NCBI GenBank assembly: GCA_963805605.1
Contig: CAWDUX010000003.1
Location: 248,001 to 312,000, forward strand
Direction of reading: 5' to 3'
Length of the DNA: 64,000 nucleotides
Source of the DNA: Actinocatenispora sp963805605
GTDB lineage: Bacteria; Actinomycetota; Actinomycetes; Mycobacteriales; Micromonosporaceae
The first letter of the stretch is position 1, and each line of letters starts with the position of its first letter. The notes under the pieces are model-generated. The model had not been told where the DNA came from. It searched no databases and saw only the letters and a program-made list of their open reading frames with translations. Below, in pieces: positions 34,175-42,411 of this stretch. The position numbers were made by a program, and so were the translations under genes.

Positions 34175-34785
34175 TGAGTGACGACCCGATGCCCGGGCCC
34201 GACACCGATTCCGGCGCCGACGCAGTCGGATCCGGGGCGCCGGAGGCCCGCCGCTCCACCCGCGGACAGCTCGTGGTGGCGGTACTGGCCTGCACCGTCG
34301 GCGCGGGACTGGCGCTGTACGCCTCGTCGAAGAACTGGGCGGTGGAGCTGACCCAGCGACCGGCGCCGTTGCCGCCGGTGCGGACCGCCCGCAGTGGTGG
34401 TGACTTCGTCCCCTGGGTGCCGGCCCTGGCACTGATCTCGCTCGCCGGCGCCGGAGCGCTGGTCGCGACCCGGCGCAAGGGCCGGCTACTGGTCGGAGTG
34501 CTGTTGGCACTGGCCGGTGGCGGTGTCGTGGCCGGTGCGGCCTACGGGCTCGCGGAGGCCAGCGGTGCGACCGGTTCCACCGGCCCCGGCTGGCCACTGG
34601 CGGCGCTGTTCGCCGGGCTGGTCATCGTCGCAGTCGGGATCCTGACACTGCGCCGCGGACGGGGATGGCCGACGATGGGTGCGCGTTACGAACGCACCAC
34701 CAGTACAGCACCGGTCAGCGCGCAGGACGATTCCGCCAAGGTGTGGGACGCGCTGGACCGGGGTGACGATCCGACCATCCGCTGA
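34174..34785 (+). CDS. Trp-operon-associated membrane protein (TIGR02234-like)
   Basis: 203 aa with four hydrophobic segments (about 30-48, 74-90, 103-122 and 140-158). ALYASSKNWAVELTQRP after the first segment and a Ser/Thr-rich cytoplasmic tail match the actinobacterial protein that follows trpE. It shares one base with the trpE stop (TGATG). Its job is unknown; a role tied to tryptophan synthesis is inferred only from conserved neighbourhood. Confidence 0.85.
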   Translation: MSDDPMPGPDTDSGADAVGSGAPEARRSTRGQLVVAVLACTVGAGLALYASSKNWAVELTQRPAPLPPVRTARSGGDFVPWVPALALISLAGAGALVATRRKGRLLVGVLLALAGGGVVAGAAYGLAEASGATGSTGPGWPLAALFAGLVIVAVGILTLRRGRGWPTMGARYERTTSTAPVSAQDDSAKVWDALDRGDDPTIR

Positions 34786-34990
34786 CCCTACGGCCGCAGT
34801 GCGGTGATGGGTCACGGATGCAACGTTCCGTAGCGATATACCCGCCGCGCTGTGAACGGTCCGATACCCCGCCTCGGTTGCCGACATCCATGGCGCATAA
34901 CATCGGCTCCAGGACCTGCCGCGGTGCGTGCCGCCTTGCGGGTCCCGGCGGGATGGCGGTGTCCAGCAGAGCCGACGAGGGGAGTCCGCG

Positions 34991-35875
34991 GTGAACGCAG
35001 ACGCGGAACAGCGGCCGATACCCCCGGAGGCCGTGATCGCTGAGCGTCGCGGTAGCCGGGCGGGCGGAAACGTGCTCGACGAGATTCTGGCCGGTGTCCG
35101 GGAGGACATCAGTGTTCGGGAACAACGTGCCCCACTGGACGAGGTACGGCGGCTCGCAGCCGCGGCACCGGTGCCGCGGGATGCGTACGCCTCGCTGCGG
35201 GCGCCCGGCGTTGGGGTGATCGCCGAGGTGAAGCGCTCTTCGCCGTCCCGAGGTCAACTCGCCGAGATCCCCGATCCGGCGGAACTGGCCATCGAGTACG
35301 CGGCCGGTGGCGCGCGCTGTGTCAGTGTGCTGACCGAGCAGCGCTACTTCGGTGGCAGCATCGACGATCTGGTCGCGGTACGTGCCGCGATCGACGTACC
35401 GGTGCTGCGTAAGGACTTCGTGGTTTCCAGCTACCAGGTGCACGAGGCGCGCGCACACGGCGCCGACCTGGTACTGCTGATAGTGGCCGCGTTGGAGCAG
35501 AATGCCCTGGTCGGACTGCTGGAACGGGTCGAGTCACTGGGCATGACCGCGCTGGTGGAGGTGCACGACGAGGCCGAGGCCGATCGTGCGCTGGAGGCCG
35601 GTGCCAAGGTGATCGGTGTCAACGCCCGCGATCTGCGCACGTTGGAGGTCGATCAGTCGGTCTTCGAACGGATCGCGCCGGGTCTGCCGTCCGCGGTGGT
35701 GAAGGTGGCCGAGTCCGGGGTGCGGGGCACCCACGACCTGATTCGGTACGCCTCGGCCGGCGCGGACGCGGTGCTGGTCGGCGAGGGCCTGGTCACCAAG
35801 AAGAGTCCTCGTGAGGCCGTCGCCGAGCTGGTCACCGCCGGTTCGCATCCGGCGACGCCGCGGCCCGCCCGTTAG
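34991..35875 (+). CDS. trpC: Indole-3-glycerol-phosphate synthase
   Basis: 294 aa from GTG 34991, behind GAGGGGAG; the conserved domain begins at VLDEILAGVREDI, so GTG 35072 is possible. The (beta-alpha)8 barrel shows VIAEVKRSSPSRG, VSVLTEQRYFGGSIDDL, LRKDFVVSSYQV, GVNARDLRTLEVD and VAESGVRG. It closes the indole ring from CdRP. The 205-base gap before it has no gene; a TAACAT hexamer at 34898-34903 may be a -10 box. No trpF is fused or adjacent. Confidence 0.94.
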   Translation: MNADAEQRPIPPEAVIAERRGSRAGGNVLDEILAGVREDISVREQRAPLDEVRRLAAAAPVPRDAYASLRAPGVGVIAEVKRSSPSRGQLAEIPDPAELAIEYAAGGARCVSVLTEQRYFGGSIDDLVAVRAAIDVPVLRKDFVVSSYQVHEARAHGADLVLLIVAALEQNALVGLLERVESLGMTALVEVHDEAEADRALEAGAKVIGVNARDLRTLEVDQSVFERIAPGLPSAVVKVAESGVRGTHDLIRYASAGADAVLVGEGLVTKKSPREAVAELVTAGSHPATPRPAR

Positions 35876-35885
35876 GAGGCCGGCG

Positions 35886-37196
35886 ATGAGCAGCCGCGCC
35901 GCTACGCCGGCCACACCCGACACGACAGCTTCCGGTCCGGACCTCGCTGCCCCGAGCCCGACCGGCCCCGATCTGGCCGGCCACTTCGGCCCGTACGGCG
36001 GCCGGTTCATGCCTGAGGCGCTGATCGCCGCGCTGGACGAGCTGGAGTCGGTACACCGCTCGGCCATGGCAGACGAACATTTCCGCGCCGAGTTCGACCG
36101 GATGCTGCGCGAGTATGCCGGCACCCCCAGCCTGCTCTACGACGCCACCCACCTGTCGGCCCACGCCGGTGCACGGATCCTGCTCAAGCGCGAGGATCTC
36201 CTGCACACCGGTGCGCACAAGGTCCGCAACGTGCTCGGCCAGGCGCTGCTCACCAAACGGATGGGCAAGCACCGGGTGATCGCCGAGACCGGCGCCGGGC
36301 AGCACGGCGTGGCGACCGCCACCGCATGCGCGTACCTGGACCTGGAATGCGTGGTCTACATGGGTGCCGAGGATATCCGTCGGCAAGCGCTCAACGTGGC
36401 CAGGATGCAACTGCTGGGTGCCACGGTGATTCCGGTGACCACCGGCAGCCGCACCCTCAAGGATGCGATCAACGAGGCGCTGCGCGACTGGGTGGCCAAT
36501 GTCGAGGACACCCACTACATGCTCGGTACGGCCGCCGGTGCGCATCCCTTCCCGGCCCTGGTACGCGATTTCGCGAAGGGCATCGGCGAGGAGGCCCGGG
36601 CGCAGAGCCTGACCCGGCTCGACGGGCTACCCGACGCGGTGTGCGCCTGTGTGGGTGGCGGTTCCAACGCCATCGGCATCTTCCACGCCTTCGTACCCGA
36701 CACCGGGGTCCGGCTCTACGGGTTCGAGGCCGGCGGCGACGGCATCTCCACGGGTCGGCACGCGGCCAGCATCACCGGCGGCTCGGTGGGTGTGCTGCAC
36801 GGCGCCCGTACCTACCTGTTGCAGGACGCCGACGGGCAGACGATCGAGTCGCACTCGATCTCCGCGGGCCTGGACTACCCGGCGGTGGGGCCGGAACACG
36901 CGTGGCTGGCCGACACCGGTCGGGCGGTCTACGAGCCGGTCACCGACGCGGAGGCGATGGACGCCTTCCAGCTGCTGTGCCGTACCGAGGGGATCATCCC
37001 GGCGATCGAGAGCGCGCATGCTCTGGCCGGCGCGTTGCGGGTGATTGCGCAGCTGCGTACCGAACTGGATCGGGATCCGGTGGTCGTGGTGAACCTGTCG
37101 GGCCGCGGTGACAAGGACGTCTCCACCGCCGCGGACTGGTTCGGGTTGCTCGATGAGCAGAACACCGATGAGCCGAGCACGGAGGAGCCCCGGTGA
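35886..37196 (+). CDS. trpB: Tryptophan synthase beta subunit
   Basis: 436 aa. PLP enzyme joining indole and serine. GPYGGRFMPEALI begins the domain; LKREDLLHTGAHKVRNVLGQ carries the PLP lysine, and GAGQHGVATATA, CVGGGSNAIGIF and NLSGRGDKD are standard. ATG 35886 has AGGAGG 5 bases upstream. The LLHTGAHKVRN stretch differs slightly from the common NHTGSHKINN. It overlaps trpA by GTGA. Confidence 0.97.
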   Translation: MSSRAATPATPDTTASGPDLAAPSPTGPDLAGHFGPYGGRFMPEALIAALDELESVHRSAMADEHFRAEFDRMLREYAGTPSLLYDATHLSAHAGARILLKREDLLHTGAHKVRNVLGQALLTKRMGKHRVIAETGAGQHGVATATACAYLDLECVVYMGAEDIRRQALNVARMQLLGATVIPVTTGSRTLKDAINEALRDWVANVEDTHYMLGTAAGAHPFPALVRDFAKGIGEEARAQSLTRLDGLPDAVCACVGGGSNAIGIFHAFVPDTGVRLYGFEAGGDGISTGRHAASITGGSVGVLHGARTYLLQDADGQTIESHSISAGLDYPAVGPEHAWLADTGRAVYEPVTDAEAMDAFQLLCRTEGIIPAIESAHALAGALRVIAQLRTELDRDPVVVVNLSGRGDKDVSTAADWFGLLDEQNTDEPSTEEPR

Positions 37197-38005
37197 GCGT
37201 GGCGGAGGCGTTCGAGACCGTACGGGCCGAGAACCGGGCCGCGTTGGTGGGCTACCTGCCGGCCGGGTTCCCCACGGTGGATGGCGCGGTCACGGCGTGC
37301 CGGGCGATGGTGGACGCCGGTGTCGACGTGGTGGAGATCGGTCTGCCCTACTCCGATCCGGTGATGGACGGTCCGGTGATCCAGCGGGCGTCGGAAATGG
37401 CGCTGCGGGCGGGGTTCCGGGTGGCGGACGTGTTCCGTACCGTCGCGGCGGTGGCTGGCACGGGCGTGCCGACGCTGGTGATGACGTATTGGAATCCGGT
37501 GGAGCGTTACGGGGTCCGGGCCTTCGCCCGTGACCTGGCCGCGGCCGGTGGCGCCGGGCTGATCACCCCGGATCTGATTCCCGACGAGGCCGACGAGTGG
37601 CTGTCCGCCGCCGAGGAGTACGACCTGGATCGGGTGTTCCTGGTCGCGCCGAGTTCGATCGACGAGCGGATCGCCGCAACGGTCGCGGCGTGCCGTGGCT
37701 TCGTCTACGCGACCAGTGTGATGGGGGTGACCGGTGCGCGGGCGAGGACCAGCGATGCGGCTCCCCGGCTGGTCGAGCGGGTACGCGCGGCGGGTGAGCT
37801 GCCGGTCGGCGTGGGGTTGGGGGTCAGTGACGGCCGTCAGGCCGCCGAGGTCGCCGGCTACGCCGACGGGGTGATCGTGGGCAGCGCCCTGGTTCGTTGT
37901 CTGGCGCCGGAGACCGAGCACCGTGGCCCCGAGGCGGTACGACGGCTGACCGAGGACCTGGCCGCCGGGGTGCGCGCGGGTAGGGCGTTGACCTCGACCC
38001 GCTGA
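37193..38005 (+). CDS. trpA: Tryptophan synthase alpha subunit
   Basis: 270 aa (beta-alpha)8 barrel that cleaves IGP to indole. LVGYLPAGFPTVDGA, VVEIGLPYSDPVMDGPVIQ with the catalytic acids, TYWNPVERYG and GVGLGVSDGRQA are all present. Last gene of trpC-trpB-trpA. It ends about 140 bases before lgt. Confidence 0.97.
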   Translation: MSVAEAFETVRAENRAALVGYLPAGFPTVDGAVTACRAMVDAGVDVVEIGLPYSDPVMDGPVIQRASEMALRAGFRVADVFRTVAAVAGTGVPTLVMTYWNPVERYGVRAFARDLAAAGGAGLITPDLIPDEADEWLSAAEEYDLDRVFLVAPSSIDERIAATVAACRGFVYATSVMGVTGARARTSDAAPRLVERVRAAGELPVGVGLGVSDGRQAAEVAGYADGVIVGSALVRCLAPETEHRGPEAVRRLTEDLAAGVRAGRALTSTR

Positions 38006-38147
38006 GGTAACGGGCGGCGGGTCCGGTTTCCGTTGCGTACGGGTACCAACGCGTACGGTGCGATAACGAGTGGTATGTCCGACTCCCGGTGGTTGTCCGG
38101 AGGGCCTGGTGTGAGTCGTGCTACAGCAGCAGGTAACTTGGGCAGCT

Positions 38148-39218
38148 GTGAATCTCGCCGCGATACCCAGTCCGACCACCTCGGTGTGGCATCTGGGTCC
38201 GGTCCCGTTGCGCGCGTACGCGCTCTGCATCGTGATCGGCATTGTGCTTGCCTGCCTGATCACCGACCGCCGGCTGCGGGCGCGTGGCGCCCCGCCGTGG
38301 ACCGTGCTGGATGTCGCGGTGTGGGCGGTGCCGTTCGGCATCATCGGTGCCCGGATCTACCACGTCATCACCGACCCGGAGCTGTACTTCGGCGCCGGCA
38401 AGGACTGGGTGGGCATCTTCAAGATCTGGAACGGTGGCCTGGGTATCTGGGGCGCGGTCGCCGGTGGCGCGCTCGGCGCCTGGATCGCCTGCCGTCGCCG
38501 CAACATCCCGCTCAGCATGATGGCCGACGCGCTGGCCCCGGGTCTGCCGGTCGCCCAGGCGGTCGGGCGCTGGGGTAACTATTTCAACCAGGAGCTCTTC
38601 GGCCGGCCGTCCACCCTGCCGTGGGCGGTACGGATCGACCCGCAGTTCCGGCCGGTCGGTTATGAGCAGTACGCCACCTACCACCCGACCTTCCTGTACG
38701 AGAGTGTCTGGGACCTCGGCGTCGCGCTCGTGGTGTGGCTGCTGGACCGAAAGTTCAAGTTCGGTCGTGGCCGGGCGTTCGCGCTGTACGTGATGCTCTA
38801 TGTGGTGGGCCGGTTCTGGATCGAGGCCATGCGCATTGACCATGCCAACCATTTCCTGGGCATGAGGGTCAACGACTGGGTCAGCATCCTGGTGTTCGTC
38901 GGAGCACTGGCGTACTTCGTCCTGGTCCGCGGCCCGCGCCCGGGTCTGGTGCTCGACGACAACGGCCAGTTGCGTGTGGTGCCCGACGACGGGACGGACA
39001 GCGCCGACGCGACGGCGCCGGGCACCGACTCTGGGACCGCTGAGCCTGATCCGGACGGCGGTGATCCGGACGATGGTGATCTGGACGATGGTGCGGATGG
39101 CGGTGACCGCACGGTGGGAAGGTTGTCGTCGCAGGACGCCACGGATCCGGACGGGCCCGACCACGATGAGACCGTCGAGTCGACCCGCTCGATCCGCCGG
39201 GGTAGCGCCGGCTCCTAA
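38148..39218 (+). CDS. lgt: Prolipoprotein diacylglyceryl transferase Lgt
   Basis: 356 aa. It adds diacylglycerol to the lipobox Cys, the step before LspA. About seven membrane segments, with GARIYHVITD, the Lgt signature AVGRWGNYFNQELFG and YHPTFLYES. The last 85 residues are an Asp/Gly/Thr-rich tail with DPDGGDPDDGDLDDG repeats, a feature of actinobacterial Lgt. A -10 box TAACTT (38134-38139) ends 8 bases before GTG 38148 with no ribosome-binding site, so the mRNA is probably leaderless. It converges with a TetR gene, overlapping by 4 bases. Confidence 0.95.
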   Translation: MNLAAIPSPTTSVWHLGPVPLRAYALCIVIGIVLACLITDRRLRARGAPPWTVLDVAVWAVPFGIIGARIYHVITDPELYFGAGKDWVGIFKIWNGGLGIWGAVAGGALGAWIACRRRNIPLSMMADALAPGLPVAQAVGRWGNYFNQELFGRPSTLPWAVRIDPQFRPVGYEQYATYHPTFLYESVWDLGVALVVWLLDRKFKFGRGRAFALYVMLYVVGRFWIEAMRIDHANHFLGMRVNDWVSILVFVGALAYFVLVRGPRPGLVLDDNGQLRVVPDDGTDSADATAPGTDSGTAEPDPDGGDPDDGDLDDGADGGDRTVGRLSSQDATDPDGPDHDETVESTRSIRRGSAGS

Positions 39219-39841
39219 GGGCTGGCCCGGACAGCCTGCCAGATCGCCGCGACCGCGCCCCGCAACTGGGCGCGGTCGCTTGTTCCCCGGCTCAGCTGGT
39301 CGATGACCAGCCCGTCGAGCAGGGCGACGAACAGCCGACCACGGCTGGCTGAGCCGAGCAGCTCGGCGGAGCGGGTGACGAATCCGTCTGCGGCGCGCTG
39401 TGCGGTCTCGCCGAGTTCTCGTCGCGCCTCCGGATCGAGGGTCATCACCAGTCGGGCCCGGGTACGGACGGGTTCGGCCAGCAGCCCGTCGGTGAGCAGT
39501 CTCGTCAGTGTGCCCACCGGATCATTCGTCAGCGCGGCCTGCAGGTAGGCCAGCGCGTCGGCGCTCGCCGCTTCGGGGGACGGCTGCTCCTGTGCCGAGC
39601 GGCCATCCTGCGCTGCTGCCGCCGCCATCAGCGCGGCGGTGGCGTCGTGCTGGTCGAGTTGCGCGACCCGGTTGAGCGCCGCGTCCAACAGCGTGCGCCG
39701 GTTCGGGTAGTGGTAGCTGCAGGTGCCGGCGGGAAGTCCGGCCGCCGCATCGACCGCGCGGTGGGTGAGTGCACGCAGCCCACGCTCACCGAGTACCTGG
39801 ATGGCGGCGTCGGCGAGTGCCGTTCTGCGCCCTGTGCTCAT
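39215..39841 (-). CDS. TetR-family regulator
   Basis: 208 aa, reverse strand. HTH at about 8-52 (ALADAAIQVLGERGLRALTH, then RAVDAAAGLPAGTCSYHYP). It is divergent from the FAD monooxygenase, with two copies of a 12-bp palindrome between them, so it most likely represses itself and that gene. Confidence 0.9.
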   Translation of the reverse strand: MSTGRRTALADAAIQVLGERGLRALTHRAVDAAAGLPAGTCSYHYPNRRTLLDAALNRVAQLDQHDATAALMAAAAAQDGRSAQEQPSPEAASADALAYLQAALTNDPVGTLTRLLTDGLLAEPVRTRARLVMTLDPEARRELGETAQRAADGFVTRSAELLGSASRGRLFVALLDGLVIDQLSRGTSDRAQLRGAVAAIWQAVRASP

Positions 39842-39850
39842 GCCGCAACA

Positions 39851-39882
39851 CTACAGGTGTAGCGTTATTGCTACAGATGTAG
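39851..39882. promoter_or_regulatory. Tandem TetR operator
   Basis: CTACAGGTGTAG (39851-39862) and CTACAGATGTAG (39871-39882) are two near-identical palindromes with centres 20 bp apart, placed on one face of the helix. They fill the space between the divergent TetR and monooxygenase genes. Confidence 0.82.
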
Positions 39883-39898
39883 TGGATCGGAGGTCGTG

Positions 39899-41074
39899 AT
39901 GGGCAGTGCGCTCGTCGTCGGAGCTGGGATCAGCGGGTTGGCCAGCGCGTTGGCGCTGCGGCAGACCGGCTGGGACGTCACCGTGCTCGAACGGGACGCG
40001 ACGCCCCGCGCCGTGGGCGCAGGGCTCGTACTGTGGCCCAACGCCATCCGCGCCCTCCGACTCCTCGGCATCGCGGACCAGGTCGTGGCTGCGGCCACCC
40101 AGTACCGGACGGCGCTGGCCCGGCGCCCGGACGGCTGGGTCCTGACCCGGGTCGACATGGCCGGTGTGGCGCGGCGAATGGGCGAACCCGTGGTCACGGT
40201 GCTGCGCGCCGACCTGCACGAGATCCTGTTCGCGGCCCTCGGCGACGTGATGATCCACGCCGGTGCGCCGGTGACCAGGCTGGGCAGTGGCGCCGACGAC
40301 CGGCCGGTGGTCTGGTCCGGGGACCGCTGCTGGGACGCTGACCTGGTGGTCGGCGCGGACGGCTTGCACAGCACGATCCGCTCCCAGCTCGATGCCGGCG
40401 GTGAGATCGTCCCAGCCGACTACGTCGCGTGGCGTGCGGTGGTACCGGCGTCCCGGGCCCTACGACTGGACTGCGGCGGCGAGACCCTTGGTGTCGGGCG
40501 CCGGTTCGGCTGTGCGCCGCTGGGCCGGCACGGGGTCTACTGGTACGCCACCGTGCCCGGCCCGCTGGATGACCGGCCGGCAGACCAGCAGCTCGCGTAC
40601 CTGCGTGCGGCGCTGGCTGACTGGCATGCGCCGATTCCCGAGCTGCTGGCCGCCACCGACCCCGGCAACCTGCTGCAGCATCAGGTCACCGAGCTGTGGC
40701 CACTTCCGCGACGTTTCGACCACCGGATCGGTACCGGCGCCGCTGTGCTGGTCGGCGACGCCGCGCACGCGATGACCCCCAACCTCGGGCAGGGCGCCTG
40801 CCTGGCGTTGGAGGACGCGGTGACCCTGGGGGTGGTGCTGTCCGGGGGCACGGAACTGGCTTCGGCGCTGGCTCGATACCAGCACCTGAGACACCGCCGG
40901 GCCACCCGGCTGACCCGGCGGTCCCGCCAGACCGGGCTCGCACTGGAAATGCGCCGCGCCGTTTCGGTGCGGTTGCGCGACCTGTTGATTTCGGTGCTGC
41001 CTGACTCGCTCGCTGCCCGTAGCACCGTCGGCCCGGCCCGATGGGAGCCGCCGGGCACGGCAACCGGCGACTGA
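39899..41074 (+). CDS. FAD-dependent monooxygenase (PHBH family)
   Basis: 391 aa. GAGISGLASALALRQTGWDV is the FAD Rossmann motif, VVGADGLHSTIR the DG motif, and GDAAHAMTPNLGQGACLALE the GD motif with FAD ribityl contact. Class A flavoprotein hydroxylase; aromatic substrates are usual. ATG 39899 follows GGAGG. TetR control suggests induction by the substrate or a toxic aromatic compound. No pathway partner is adjacent. Confidence 0.9.
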   Translation: MGSALVVGAGISGLASALALRQTGWDVTVLERDATPRAVGAGLVLWPNAIRALRLLGIADQVVAAATQYRTALARRPDGWVLTRVDMAGVARRMGEPVVTVLRADLHEILFAALGDVMIHAGAPVTRLGSGADDRPVVWSGDRCWDADLVVGADGLHSTIRSQLDAGGEIVPADYVAWRAVVPASRALRLDCGGETLGVGRRFGCAPLGRHGVYWYATVPGPLDDRPADQQLAYLRAALADWHAPIPELLAATDPGNLLQHQVTELWPLPRRFDHRIGTGAAVLVGDAAHAMTPNLGQGACLALEDAVTLGVVLSGGTELASALARYQHLRHRRATRLTRRSRQTGLALEMRRAVSVRLRDLLISVLPDSLAARSTVGPARWEPPGTATGD

Positions 41075-41126
41075 GCGGCCTGAGTCGCCGTCGATGCCGC
41101 GCGGCCGGGTCCGTACGGTGGCAGGT

Positions 41127-42044
41127 GTGCGGATGAGTGTGCTGATCCTGCCGGTCTACCGGTGGGAGCGGGCCCGGCAGTTGTGGCAACGGGCCGAGGA
41201 ACTGGGCTGCCACGCTGGCTACACCTACGACCATCTGTCCTGGCGGCAGTTTCGGGACAGTACGTGGTTCGGTGCGCTACCCACGCTGACTGCCGCAGCG
41301 ACCGTGACCCGGCGGCTGCGGCTGGGCACCCTGGTCACCTCGCCGAACTTCCGGCATCCGGTGACCCTGGCCAAGGACCTGATGTCGCTGGACGACATCT
41401 CCGCCGGTCGGGTGAGCGTGGGCATCGGCGCCGGTACGGCCGGTTTCGACGCCACGGTGCTGGGCCAGCAGGCCTGGTCGGCCACCGAACGCGCGGACCG
41501 CTTCGGTGAGTTCGTCGGGCTGCTCGACGAGCTGCTGAGCGAACCCGCTACCAGCTACGACGGTCAGTTCTACGCGGCGCACGAGGCGCGGATGGTTCCC
41601 GGTTGCGTGCAGCGGCCCCGGCTGCCGTTCCTGATCGCGGCGGCCGGGCGGCGTGGTCTCGCGCTGACCGCCCGGTACGGGCAGGGCTGGGTGACAACCG
41701 GCTCGCTGTCCGCGCCGCGCGGTGACGAGAACACGGCATCCGACGAAGGCGCCATCGCTGGCGTGGCCGACCAGCAGCGACGCCTCGCGGCGGCCTGCCA
41801 GGCGGTGGGCCGGGATCCGACGCAACTGCATCAGGTGCTGTTGACCGGGTTCCTGCCGGGTGACCCGGTGACCTCGTTCGATGCCGCGCTGGAGCGCGCG
41901 GCCCGATTCGCCGAGTTGGGCATCGATGAGATGGTGGTGCACTGGCCGGTGCCGGGCTCCCAGTTCGAGATGGATCAGGGGCTGTTCGAACGCATACTCA
42001 CCGAGTTGCCGCGACACCTGCCGGCCCACGCCGAGTTGACCTGA
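41127..42044 (+). CDS. LLM-class F420-dependent oxidoreductase
   Basis: 305 aa. A bacterial-luciferase-like barrel: HAGYTYDHLSWRQF, LRLGTLVTSPNFRHPVTLAK, DDISAGRVSVGIGAGT and FLIAAAGRRGLALTARYGQGW. Members in actinobacteria usually bind F420, but FMN cannot be excluded. A -10 box TACGGT (41114-41119) stands 7 bases before GTG 41127, so it is probably leaderless; ATG 41133 is an alternative. Substrate unknown. Confidence 0.87.
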   Translation: MRMSVLILPVYRWERARQLWQRAEELGCHAGYTYDHLSWRQFRDSTWFGALPTLTAAATVTRRLRLGTLVTSPNFRHPVTLAKDLMSLDDISAGRVSVGIGAGTAGFDATVLGQQAWSATERADRFGEFVGLLDELLSEPATSYDGQFYAAHEARMVPGCVQRPRLPFLIAAAGRRGLALTARYGQGWVTTGSLSAPRGDENTASDEGAIAGVADQQRRLAAACQAVGRDPTQLHQVLLTGFLPGDPVTSFDAALERAARFAELGIDEMVVHWPVPGSQFEMDQGLFERILTELPRHLPAHAELT

Positions 42045-42161
42045 CCGCCGCCGCTGCGGCTGGTTGCCCCGGTCGCCGAGGCATTGACCAGCACCGGGCG
42101 CGCCATCTACGGTGTGCGCGATGCCCGTCCGCCGGTGAGACTGATTCGGCGCCCGGACGGT

Positions 42162-42183
42162 GCCGGTGGCCCGAACCACCGGC
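42162..42183 (+). terminator. Hairpin after the LLM gene
   Basis: GCCGGTGG and CCACCGGC form an 8-bp stem with a 6-base loop. It follows the oxidoreductase by about 120 bases. An A/T-rich stretch begins 9 bases later. A weak terminator or part of the gltB upstream region. Confidence 0.45.
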
Positions 42184-42234
42184 GGTCCGTGGAAAAATGT
42201 CCCTTTTGCACTGTGTCTGGGTCCTGCTCGTTGC

Positions 42235-42343
42235 TATGGTCGACAGAGCGGGACGGGTGAGATCCTTCACGACGACGTGACCCGAGGTGACTACCTGGGC
42301 GTCCCGTAGACTCGAATGACAAGTATCGGGCCGACGCCGTCCC
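42235..42343 (+). promoter_or_regulatory. gltB promoter and structured leader with alternative pairings
   Basis: TATGGT (42235-42240) is a likely -10 box. Starting about 9 bases after it, CGGGACG (42249-42255) can pair with CGTCCCG (42300-42306), enclosing a smaller TCAC/GTGA hairpin. The same 5' bases can instead pair with CCGTCCC (42337-42343). The leader would be about 165 nt long. This looks like a cis-acting RNA switch or attenuator but matches no class I recognise. The gap 42045-42411 contains no gene. Confidence 0.42.
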
Positions 42344-42411
42344 ACCTCACGAAATGATCCAGCCGGGGCGGCCCCCAGTGGCCCTCTGGCGCTCTCTAGC
42401 CTGGAGGCCCG

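Noticed and set aside
32435..34597. 720-codon reverse-strand open frame over hisI and trpE
   Set aside because: Antisense to two well-defined biosynthetic genes; His/Arg/Gly-rich translation without motifs.
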